Shown one piece after another: positions 36,862 through 44,998 of a stretch of 64,000 nt of DNA (positions within the stretch are counted from its first letter, which is position 1; the number at the start of each line of letters is the position of its first letter). Source of the DNA: an uncultured Draconibacterium sp. GTDB lineage: Bacteria; Bacteroidota; Bacteroidia; Bacteroidales; Prolixibacteraceae. The stretch is from contig NZ_OY781981.1 in NCBI RefSeq assembly GCF_963677565.1, positions 2,844,001-2,908,000 of the forward strand. Direction: 5' to 3'. The translations under genes were made by a program, and so were the position numbers. The notes below the pieces were generated by a model. That model did not search any database. It was not told the DNA's origin and worked only from the letters and a program-made list of their open reading frames with translations.

Positions 36862-36894
36862 CTGAAAAACTTAACAACAAAAGACAAAAGAATA

Positions 36895-38079
36895 ATGAAA
36901 TATAAAATATTGCTGGTAAGTGTCTTGTTCTGTTTTAGCCTGGCGGTTGATGCCCAGTTTCAGCGCGGACCGGTGATAATATCGCCGGAAATATTGTCGG
37001 ATAATGCGGTTACTTTTAAAATAAATGCACCTGAAGCCACAGCAGTAAATGTTGTGGGTAACTGGATGGAAAATCCATTTGCAGGAGCTGGTATGACTAA
37101 AGATTCGGATGGAATTTGGTCATTTACAACAGAGCCTTTAACCCCGGATTTTTACCAGTATTCGTTCCAGGTAAATGGTGTTACCGCAATCGATCCGAGC
37201 AATGTAAAAGTATGCCGCGATGGAAGCCGTTTTACCAATTATTTCGTTTTGCCAGGCGATCAGTCCAATTTGTATAAAGTGAAAGATGTGCCACATGGAA
37301 CTGTTTCAAAAGTTTGGTACGATTCGCCCACCTTGGGAATGAAACGCAGGATGTATGTATATACACCTGCCGGATACGAGGGCAGTACCGAAAAATTCCC
37401 GGTTCTTTATCTCTTGCACGGTATGGGGGGAGATGAAGATGCTTGGTCATCGGTTGGAGCGGCAGAAAATATTATGGACAACATAATTGCCAAAGGGCTT
37501 GCCAAACCAATTATTGTGGTTATGCCCAACGGAAATTACAATCAAAGTGCGGCGCAAAATGTACTTCCGGCCAATACAAACTTTATGGCAAATTACGATG
37601 AAAATGCAGGGAAGTTCGAAGAAAGCCTGGTGAAGGATATAATTCCCTTTATCGACAGCAACTACCGTACTTACACCGACTCCAAAAATCGTGCAATTGC
37701 GGGACTTTCAATGGGAGGTGGACAAGCAACATATGCCGGGTTAACAAACATAGATAAATTTGATTGGATCGGTTCGTTTAGCGGTGCTTTTGTTATCTGG
37801 CCAAATGTACGGCCTGCTCCCGGAGTAAACGATCTGAACATGGATGCGGTAGAAAATATTGTTTTCCCCGGTTTGGATTCCGGTGTGAATTCAAAAATCA
37901 AACTGATGTATCTGGCAATTGGTACTGATGATCCGCTGATTGATCCGCAACGCAAGTTCAAAGATTGGCTTGATGACAATAATATTCAATTTGAAAATAT
38001 TGAAACTCCGGGTTATGCCCACGTTTGGAGCCTTTGGAGAATGAACCTTGTTGAGTTTGGTTCGCAGCTTTTTAAATAG
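36895..38079 (+). CDS. CE1-like E-set esterase (copy 2, GYAHVW subtype)
   Basis: 394-residue secreted esterase, signal ending VDA before Q. The E-set domain (VIISPEILSDNAVTFKI) is followed by YLLHGMGGDEDAW, nucleophile AGLSMGGGQ (S272), acid in IGTDDPL, and His in GYAHVWSLW instead of the usual GGHTW. The gene at 41973 is its closest copy here and shares this His motif, the GAFVIWPNVRPAPGVND-type stretch and the SKIK region. Ends in LFK. The two form a subtype, so a substrate different from the other copies is likely. Confidence 0.88.
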   Translation: MKYKILLVSVLFCFSLAVDAQFQRGPVIISPEILSDNAVTFKINAPEATAVNVVGNWMENPFAGAGMTKDSDGIWSFTTEPLTPDFYQYSFQVNGVTAIDPSNVKVCRDGSRFTNYFVLPGDQSNLYKVKDVPHGTVSKVWYDSPTLGMKRRMYVYTPAGYEGSTEKFPVLYLLHGMGGDEDAWSSVGAAENIMDNIIAKGLAKPIIVVMPNGNYNQSAAQNVLPANTNFMANYDENAGKFEESLVKDIIPFIDSNYRTYTDSKNRAIAGLSMGGGQATYAGLTNIDKFDWIGSFSGAFVIWPNVRPAPGVNDLNMDAVENIVFPGLDSGVNSKIKLMYLAIGTDDPLIDPQRKFKDWLDDNNIQFENIETPGYAHVWSLWRMNLVEFGSQLFK

Positions 38080-38154
38080 CTGAAAAATTGTTCTTTAAAA
38101 TCTTACTACAGATAAATAGTAGCCGATAGATCTGGCTTAAAACATCAATCCGAC

Positions 38155-38216
38155 CGTGTTTAAACACGTTATGGTCTGGTTAGTTAGATAGAAGATCCGG
38201 CCAAAACCGGATCTTC
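38155..38216 (+). promoter_or_regulatory. Palindrome, TTAGTTAG and hairpin before esterase copy 3
   Basis: The 179-bp gap holds a perfect 14-bp palindrome CGTGTTTAAACACG (38155-38168), TTAGTTAG (38180-38187), and a perfect 10-bp-stem hairpin GAAGATCCGG / CCGGATCTTC (38191-38216). The motif order matches the leaders of the PL1 and GH5 genes. No U-tract follows. The palindrome could be an operator. Confidence 0.5.
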
Positions 38217-38258
38217 AAAATGTATTAAACTTTATAGTAAAACCAATAAACAAAAAAA

Positions 38259-39398
38259 ATGAAGAAAAAACTTTTCCTTGCACTATTTTGCTTTTTCGTA
38301 GTTCTGGGGGCCAACGCTCAGGAATTAGCAAATTTTATGGGCCGTGCACCCGTTATTTCTCCTGAATTTGGAGAAGAAACTGTGACTTTCAGAATATCAG
38401 CACCCGATGCCAAACTGGTGCGTCTTTATGGCTCGTGGATGGAAGCTCGAAATTCGTCAGTAAATATGATGAAAGATACTGCCGGTGTTTGGTCGGTAAG
38501 TGTTCCAACGCCATCGCCAGAGTTGTATACGTACAACTTTATTGTAGATGGTTTGGTAGTGAACGATGCACTTAACGTTTTTATGCAGCGCGACGGAACC
38601 CGCTACCTAAGTGTTTTGCTTGTTCCGGGCGAACTGACTGAAAATTATTTTGAAGCCAACGAACACGGAAACCTTTCAAAAGTTTGGTACGACTCGCCAA
38701 CACTTGGAATTAACCGACGCATGTTTGTTTACACGCCTTACGGTTACGAAACCAGTGGTGAAGATTACCCGGTTTTATATTTGCTACACGGTGGCGGTGG
38801 CGACGAAGACGCATGGAGTACCATGGGACGTGCCCGTCAGATTTTGGATAACCTGATTGAAAAAGGATTAGCAAAACCAATGATTTGTGTAATGCCAAAT
38901 GGAAATCCTGGTCAGCAGGCTGCCAGAACACAGTTGCTTGAAGAAAAACCGTTTGATTACCGCAACGAGGCAACCCGGAATGATTACATCAATAGTCTTG
39001 TAAAAGACATTGTTCCTTACATCGAAGGTCATTACCGCGTAATTGCCAAGCCCGAAGCCAGAGCTGTTTCCGGTCTTTCAATGGGTGGCGGGCATACAAC
39101 TTCTGTTACTGTAAACTATCCGGGAGTATTCGATTACATTCTTCCATTAAGCTCAGGAATGAGAGGAGAACCTTCTGTTATAGATCCTCAATTACAGAAA
39201 ATCAAAGAAGCCGGATATAAACTTTACTGGGTAGCTTGTGGAAAAGACGATTTTCTGGCTTACCAAAGCAGTGTAAATCTTGATGAAGCGCTTACGCGTA
39301 ATGGAATGGAACATACTTTCTTTGTTACTGAAGGCGGTCATACCTGGGCAAACTGGCGTGTGTATCTGAATACTTTTGCTCCGCTGCTTTTTAAATAG
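38259..39398 (+). CDS. CE1-like E-set esterase (copy 3)
   Basis: 379-residue secreted esterase, signal ending GANA before Q. E-set domain (VISPEFGEETVTFRI), then YLLHGGGGDEDAW, nucleophile SGLSMGGGH (S274), acid in ACGKDDF and His in EGGHTWANWR; C-terminal LLFK. It shares long stretches with the next gene (MQRDGTRYLSVLLVPGEL and neighbouring residues are identical), showing a recent tandem duplication. It is about 24 residues shorter because the region around residues 40-70 and the lid loops are reduced. Confidence 0.9.
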   Translation: MKKKLFLALFCFFVVLGANAQELANFMGRAPVISPEFGEETVTFRISAPDAKLVRLYGSWMEARNSSVNMMKDTAGVWSVSVPTPSPELYTYNFIVDGLVVNDALNVFMQRDGTRYLSVLLVPGELTENYFEANEHGNLSKVWYDSPTLGINRRMFVYTPYGYETSGEDYPVLYLLHGGGGDEDAWSTMGRARQILDNLIEKGLAKPMICVMPNGNPGQQAARTQLLEEKPFDYRNEATRNDYINSLVKDIVPYIEGHYRVIAKPEARAVSGLSMGGGHTTSVTVNYPGVFDYILPLSSGMRGEPSVIDPQLQKIKEAGYKLYWVACGKDDFLAYQSSVNLDEALTRNGMEHTFFVTEGGHTWANWRVYLNTFAPLLFK

Positions 39399-39426
39399 AC
39401 TTCTAAATCAATCAATTAATAGAAAT

Positions 39427-40638
39427 ATGAAAAAATATATAATCTCATTAATAGCCCTGTTGCTTTGTGCAGGTGCATTTGCCCAGGAAATAGGCAACTT
39501 TATGGGCCGCGAACAGATTGTTTCACCCGAAATTGGAGACAATGGAATTACTTTCCGCTATTCGGCTCCTTATGCTGATGATGTAAAACTCACCGGAGGT
39601 TTTGCACCAACTGTGAAAAGAGAAACTCCGTTTGGATCAATGGACATGCCCGGAAATATTGATATGATAAAAGGCGCAAATGGTTTATGGTCGGTAACAG
39701 TACCACTGCCAGAGCCTGAACTTTATACCTACAGTTTTATTGTTGACGGAGTAAGTGTAAACGACCCCAACAATATTTTTATGCAACGCGACGGTACTCG
39801 TTATTTGAGTGTGTTGCTGGTTCCCGGAGAATTGACTGAAAATTACTTTGAAGCCAACGAAAGAGGTAATCTCAACCAGGTTTGGTACGAATCGCCAACT
39901 TTGGGAATGACGCGTCGTTTGTTTGTTTACACACCTTACGGTTATGCCGACAGCAAAGACAAATATCCGGTGCTTTATTTGTTGCACGGTGCCGGTGGCG
40001 ACGAAGATGCATGGAGTACCATGGGACGAGCCTGCCAGATTCTGGATAACCTGATTGAAAAAGGATTGGCAAAACCGATGATTTGTGTAATGCCAAACGG
40101 TAATCCAACACAATATGCTGCGCGCACTTTAATGATCGATGAAAAACCAAGAGAAAATAATGGTCCTGGCGCGGGAATGATGAGTAACGATTATCCGAAA
40201 AGTATTGTGGAAGACATTGTTCCGTTCATTGAAAAAACATACCGTGTTGACGCAAAACCAAAATCACGAGCCATTGCAGGTCTTTCAATGGGGGGCGGTC
40301 ACACTATTGCCACTTCTCTAATGTATCCTGGATTTTTCGATTACATCTGCCCATTGAGCATGGGAATTGGTGGAATGCGGTTTGGCAACAGTGAAGTTGA
40401 TGAAGAAGAGATGATGAATAACTATAAAAAGCAATTTACCGCACTAAACAAGGAAGGTTATAAACTGTACTTTCTGGCTTGTGGCGATTCTGATTTTCTT
40501 TTTGAATCAGCGAAAAATCTGGATAAAATGTTAACTGATACGGGATGTAAACATGAGTTCTTTGTAACTCCTGGTGGACATACCTGGTCGAACTGGCGGA
40601 TTTACCTGAATACTTTTGCTCCCAAGCTTTTTAAATAA
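39427..40638 (+). CDS. CE1-like E-set esterase (copy 4)
   Basis: 403-residue tandem paralogue of the preceding gene. The true start is the ATG at 39427, in front of a clear signal peptide (ending GAFA before Q). The longer frame overlapping the previous gene is rejected. Motifs: YLLHGAGGDEDAW, AGLSMGGGH (S287), ACGDSDF, PGGHTWSNWR, end KLFK. It carries an extra loop after the nucleophile strand (SMGIGGMRFGN region) that its sister lacks. Confidence 0.9.
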   Translation: MKKYIISLIALLLCAGAFAQEIGNFMGREQIVSPEIGDNGITFRYSAPYADDVKLTGGFAPTVKRETPFGSMDMPGNIDMIKGANGLWSVTVPLPEPELYTYSFIVDGVSVNDPNNIFMQRDGTRYLSVLLVPGELTENYFEANERGNLNQVWYESPTLGMTRRLFVYTPYGYADSKDKYPVLYLLHGAGGDEDAWSTMGRACQILDNLIEKGLAKPMICVMPNGNPTQYAARTLMIDEKPRENNGPGAGMMSNDYPKSIVEDIVPFIEKTYRVDAKPKSRAIAGLSMGGGHTIATSLMYPGFFDYICPLSMGIGGMRFGNSEVDEEEMMNNYKKQFTALNKEGYKLYFLACGDSDFLFESAKNLDKMLTDTGCKHEFFVTPGGHTWSNWRIYLNTFAPKLFK

Positions 40639-40680
40639 GTTTTTTATGAAAGACTTCTCAATATAATTTATACGAAAACT

Positions 40681-40733
40681 AACCACGTACCGGCTTACCC
40701 GATTACGGGAAAAGCACGGCCGTGGCTGTTTTT
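40681..40733 (+). terminator. Structured hairpin with T-run after copy 4
   Basis: CCACG (40683-40687) pairs with CGTGG (40721-40725). A nested CCCG/CGGG hairpin sits inside, and TTTTT follows shortly. It may terminate part of the transcripts within the esterase run. Confidence 0.45.
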
Positions 40734-40776
40734 AATCTTTAAATCTAACATAACCTGAAATTATAAAACAACCACT

Positions 40777-41946
40777 ATGCTTAATAAACATCTAATCTTA
40801 TTTTTTTTCCTGATCGGAATTTTTCAATTGAATGCTCAACAGGCGCATGTAAATCTCGATTGGGCGCCACAACGAACAGGAGGAAGCCTTAAACCATTTA
40901 TGGCCAATACAATCTCTCCTGAGGTTACCGATGATCACATGGTTACTTTCCGATTAAAAGCTCCTGAAGCAAAAGAAGTTTCGGTTTCTGGAACTGTAAT
41001 GCGAAGTTTAAAAAGTAATAATCCCATTAAATTGACAAAAGGAGCCGACGGTTTATGGAGTGTTACAGTTGGTCCGGTTACACCCGAAATTTACAAATAC
41101 AACTATGTTGTTGATGGCGTGCGTATTGTTGATCCGGCCAACACCTACGTTGGATTTGCCAACCAACCGGGGTACAGCGTTTTGGTTGTACATGGCGACG
41201 GACCGGCCTGGTACGATGCCAAAGATGTTCCGCACGGATCAATCACCCGTCATATTTACCAGTCGGATGTAACTAACGGACAACGCGAAATGTACGTTTA
41301 CACTCCTCCGGGGTACGACAAATCGAAAAAATACCCGGTGCTTTATTTGTTTGGCGGCTCGGGAGAAGTTGCTTCAACATGGATGCTTACCGGCCGTGTA
41401 AATTTTATCATGGACAATATGATTGCTGACGGAACAGTCGTTCCAATGATTATTGCAATGCCGAACAACCAGGTGGTGCATCGAATGGATCCGAAACATA
41501 CCGAAATAAGTTTTCCAAAATTTAACGACGAAATGCTGCAGGAAGTAATACCGCTGGTTGAAGAAAATTACAGCGTAAAAGCTGATAAACACAACCGTGC
41601 TATTTCCGGTTTATCGATGGGTGGACGCCATGCGCAAATCATAGGTTTGAATAACCTGGATGTTTTTGGTTCGATCGGAATTTTAAGTGCGGCAGAATCA
41701 TTGGATCTGATAAAACCCGGAGTACTTGATGATCCGAAAATCAACGACAAAATTGATTACCTGTTTATTGGTGCCGGAACAAATGAAACTACGCCGGAAT
41801 CGCGTCAAACATTGATGCACCAAACATTTGAAGATAAAAACATCGAGCACGAATATTATATCGGTAGTGCAGGTGCTCACGATTTTATCACCTGGAAACA
41901 TTTGTTGTATTACAAGTTTCTGCCAAAACTCTTTAAAACAAACTAA
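40777..41946 (+). CDS. Divergent CE1-like E-set protein with altered active site (copy 5)
   Basis: 389-residue secreted member, signal ending LNA before QQ. The nucleophile elbow is intact (SGLSMGGRH, S280), but the oxyanion motif reads YLFGGSGEV where all sisters have a His-Gly, the acid position reads GAGTNET with Glu or Asn instead of Asp, and the His motif is GAHDFITW. It ends LFKTN, two residues beyond the common LFK. The changes suggest altered chemistry, weak activity or a binding role. The gene is otherwise intact and not a pseudogene. Confidence 0.85.
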   Translation: MLNKHLILFFFLIGIFQLNAQQAHVNLDWAPQRTGGSLKPFMANTISPEVTDDHMVTFRLKAPEAKEVSVSGTVMRSLKSNNPIKLTKGADGLWSVTVGPVTPEIYKYNYVVDGVRIVDPANTYVGFANQPGYSVLVVHGDGPAWYDAKDVPHGSITRHIYQSDVTNGQREMYVYTPPGYDKSKKYPVLYLFGGSGEVASTWMLTGRVNFIMDNMIADGTVVPMIIAMPNNQVVHRMDPKHTEISFPKFNDEMLQEVIPLVEENYSVKADKHNRAISGLSMGGRHAQIIGLNNLDVFGSIGILSAAESLDLIKPGVLDDPKINDKIDYLFIGAGTNETTPESRQTLMHQTFEDKNIEHEYYIGSAGAHDFITWKHLLYYKFLPKLFKTN

Positions 41947-41972
41947 AAATTCGCATTACAGATCCACATTCT

Positions 41973-43172
41973 ATGAAAGTTTTTACCAAAATACTTACGC
42001 TGCAACTGTTTTTATTCTGCGTTATTTTTGTAGCCAATGCACAACCTAATCGGCGATCGATAACTTCACCTGAGATTCTACCGGACAATCGCGTAACTAT
42101 AAATCTACTGGCTCCTGAAGCTAACAATGTAAAATTGCTTGGCGGCTGGATGGCAAATTTATTTGCCGGTGAAGAGATGACCAAACGAAGTGATGGAGTG
42201 TGGACTTATACAACTACGGAGCCTTTAAAAGAGGATCTGTACCGTTATTCATTTCTGGTTGATGGAGTGAAAACTTTGGATCCGAACAATATCAAACAGC
42301 TACGAGACGACAGCAACTATTTCAGCTATTTTATTTTGCCCGGTGAAATATCCAACAACTACAAAATGAATGATGTTCCGCACGGCACAGTTTCAAATAT
42401 CTGGTACGATTCGCCTGTTCTTGAAATGAAACACCGCCGGATGTATGTTTATACGCCTCCGGGCTACGAAAAATCAACAAAAAGCTATCCTGTTCTGTAT
42501 CTGCTTCATGGTGTTTTTAGCGATGAAGAAGGCTGGATTCAAATTGGCCGGGCTGTTAATATTCTTGATAATCTAATTGCACAGGGAAAAGCTGAGCCAA
42601 TGATTATGGTTATAACCAACGGCAATTATTTTCAACACGCTTCGCCCAATGATGTAACGCCACCAAATGTAAATATTATGGAGGGCATTTATAAATATGC
42701 CGGCAAATTCGAAGAAAGTCTGGTAAAAGATGTTGTCCCTTTCGTGGATAGCAATTTCAGGACGCTGGCCAACAGCGAAAACCGCGCAATCGCCGGTTTT
42801 TCAATGGGGGGTGGACAGGCAACTTATACTGCACTCACTTATCCCGACCAGTTTGCATGGGTAGGTTCATTTAGTGGTGCTTTTGTGGTTTGGCCAAATG
42901 TGCGTCCTGCCCCCGATGTTAACGACATTGACCTGGATGCCCTTGAAAATAAAGTATTCCCAAATCTTGATGCCTCAATAAATTCAAAAATAAAACTCCT
43001 CTATCTGACCATTGGAACAAAAGATCCGCTGCTTGATCCGCAGCACAAAGTTCGAAATTGGTTCCGTGAAAAAGGTATTCAGTTTGAAGATATTGAGACC
43101 GAAGGATATGCCCATGTTTGGGGCTACTGGAGAATGAATCTGGTTGATTTTACATCGAAAATATTTAAGTGA
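41973..43172 (+). CDS. CE1-like E-set esterase (copy 6, GYAHVW subtype)
   Basis: 399-residue secreted esterase, signal ending ANA before QPN. E-set domain with SPEILPDNRVTINL. The oxyanion motif is YLLHGVFSDEEGW (Gly-Gly replaced by Val-Phe-Ser), nucleophile AGFSMGGGQ (S277), acid in IGTKDPL, His in GYAHVWGYW; ends KIFK. Closest copy in the window is at 36895, four genes away, so the pair was separated by later insertions or duplications. Confidence 0.88.
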   Translation: MKVFTKILTLQLFLFCVIFVANAQPNRRSITSPEILPDNRVTINLLAPEANNVKLLGGWMANLFAGEEMTKRSDGVWTYTTTEPLKEDLYRYSFLVDGVKTLDPNNIKQLRDDSNYFSYFILPGEISNNYKMNDVPHGTVSNIWYDSPVLEMKHRRMYVYTPPGYEKSTKSYPVLYLLHGVFSDEEGWIQIGRAVNILDNLIAQGKAEPMIMVITNGNYFQHASPNDVTPPNVNIMEGIYKYAGKFEESLVKDVVPFVDSNFRTLANSENRAIAGFSMGGGQATYTALTYPDQFAWVGSFSGAFVVWPNVRPAPDVNDIDLDALENKVFPNLDASINSKIKLLYLTIGTKDPLLDPQHKVRNWFREKGIQFEDIETEGYAHVWGYWRMNLVDFTSKIFK

Positions 43173-43211
43173 AAATTAAACGGACCTAATAAACCTAAAA
43201 AATTTAAACAG

Positions 43212-44972
43212 ATGAAAAAAGTAAACGTTCTTACGATCACTCTGCTTGCACTCTTAATGGTATTAAATCCGGAAATTAGTAATGGCCAGCGATTAAAAGC
43301 GGGGCCGCAGGATATGACTTTTTTCTCTTCGGTTGACGAAACAAATCAGCCCTATGCGCTTTACATTCCCGAAAATTTTGATGAAACCAAAGCATACCCG
43401 CTTGTGGTGTTTTTGCATGGTGCGATGTCGAATCACCGGCTTGGTTTGATGCGGGTTTTTGGCCAGGGAAATATCCAGGGCAAAGAATTTGTGAATCCAA
43501 ATCGTGTTACGGTAACTACCGACCTTGAAGCAACACGTTCTTATCCAGAACTGAAAAGTGTGGATTACATTGTAGCTGCTCCTTATGCCCGGGGAACTGC
43601 CGGCTACGAGGGAATTCCGGAAGTTGATGTTTACCAGATGATAGACGATGTAAAGTCACGTTTTAATATCGACGAAGACCGTGTTTACCTGACTGGTTTA
43701 TCGATGGGAGGCGGAGGAACTTTACACCTGTCGATGTCACGTCCCGATATTTGGGCCGCAATCGCACCAACTTGTGCTGCCATCCCGACAGAAAGTGTCG
43801 AGCAGGTCAGTAACCTTTCCAATCTTCCGGTTCATATTTTTGTCGGCAGTCTCGACGGACCTGAAGGTAAACGTGAGCTGAGAGATCAGCTGATTGAAGC
43901 AGGTTCACCGGTTGTAAAATATACTGAGTATCCCGGAATTGGTCACAACAGTTGGGAGTGGAGTTATAAAGACGGCTTTATCTTCGACTGGTTTTCGCAG
44001 TTTGAAAGAAACCTTTATCCGGATGAGGTAAAATTTACTTCGGCACTCTATAAATACGATAAAGCCTACTGGGTAACTTTCGACAAACTTATTCCCGGAG
44101 AATCAGCAAGTATCGATGCAAAATTCGAATCAGAAAACAACATTGAAATAATAACTTCAAGTCTGGATGCCTTTAGTCTTCACATCGAAGATCATCCTCA
44201 ATTCAATGCAAACGAAAAGGTAACTTTAGTAGTTGATGGTCAAACTTTAGCTGTAAAATCGGCAGGCACACTTTCTTTATCAAAATCAGACAATGAGTGG
44301 AAAAATCAACGTTTTACTCCGGAGCTCACTTCAAAACAAAAAGGAGCTGAAGGACCGTTGTTCGAAGGAGTGGCATCAAACCACGTCTATGTTTATGGTA
44401 CGGAAGGAAATCCATCGGCAGAAGAACTGGAAGCCCGTAAACAAGCGGCAATAAATGCAGCCGATTTTGCTGCCTATCGCGAGATGATGGGTAGAATTAT
44501 GATATTCCCGCGGGTAATTTCCGACAAGCAGGTTCGGCAAAGTGATTATGAGACATCGAACCTGATCTTATTCGGAACAAAAGAAACAAACAGCATTATT
44601 GCGAAATATGCCGATGAACTGCCATTGCACCTCGATGCCGATGCCAGCGATTATTCTTTGCTATACATCTATCCGATGAACGGACACTACCTGATGATCA
44701 ATTCCGGAATATCATGGTGGGATCTGCCTGGTGAAAGCGATTCAGGTATGGTTAGTAATTTGAGTGAATTAAGAGAACGAGCAGCCAGTAACACCCGGCC
44801 ACGGATAATGCTTAATTCAAAAGCAGATGGATTGAAAGGATTAAAGGATTTTATCCTATATAAAGGAGGATCCGATAATATCGTTGTGAATGGCTATTTC
44901 GATAGTGAGTGGTCAATTCCGTCAGACAAAACAAATGAGTTAAAAAACTCGGGGGTGATAACGATCAACTAG
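43212..44972 (+). CDS. 586-residue alpha/beta hydrolase (S9/esterase-like), paralogue A
   Basis: Secreted protein, signal ending NG before Q. The hydrolase domain (about 25-270) has PLVVFLHGAMSNH, nucleophile TGLSMGGGG (S164), a candidate acid in GSLDGPE, and His in PGIGHNSWEW. The remaining 300 residues form a domain I cannot name with confidence; it contains LKGLKDFIL, NHVYVYGTEG and YPMNGHYLMINSG. Similar two-part proteins are annotated as prolyl-oligopeptidase-like hydrolases and some act as carbohydrate esterases. It directly precedes a same-length copy. Confidence 0.8.
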   Translation: MKKVNVLTITLLALLMVLNPEISNGQRLKAGPQDMTFFSSVDETNQPYALYIPENFDETKAYPLVVFLHGAMSNHRLGLMRVFGQGNIQGKEFVNPNRVTVTTDLEATRSYPELKSVDYIVAAPYARGTAGYEGIPEVDVYQMIDDVKSRFNIDEDRVYLTGLSMGGGGTLHLSMSRPDIWAAIAPTCAAIPTESVEQVSNLSNLPVHIFVGSLDGPEGKRELRDQLIEAGSPVVKYTEYPGIGHNSWEWSYKDGFIFDWFSQFERNLYPDEVKFTSALYKYDKAYWVTFDKLIPGESASIDAKFESENNIEIITSSLDAFSLHIEDHPQFNANEKVTLVVDGQTLAVKSAGTLSLSKSDNEWKNQRFTPELTSKQKGAEGPLFEGVASNHVYVYGTEGNPSAEELEARKQAAINAADFAAYREMMGRIMIFPRVISDKQVRQSDYETSNLILFGTKETNSIIAKYADELPLHLDADASDYSLLYIYPMNGHYLMINSGISWWDLPGESDSGMVSNLSELRERAASNTRPRIMLNSKADGLKGLKDFILYKGGSDNIVVNGYFDSEWSIPSDKTNELKNSGVITIN

Positions 44973-44998
44973 ATTTCTAAAACTTAAACCATTCGAAA

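Noticed and set aside
39376..39426. Upstream extension of esterase copy 4 overlapping copy 3
   Set aside because: It begins with TTG within the previous gene; the signal peptide starts at the ATG at 39427.
40777..41946. Pseudogene call for the divergent CE1 copy
   Set aside because: The frame is complete with signal peptide, intact nucleophile elbow and C-terminus; only some active-site positions differ.
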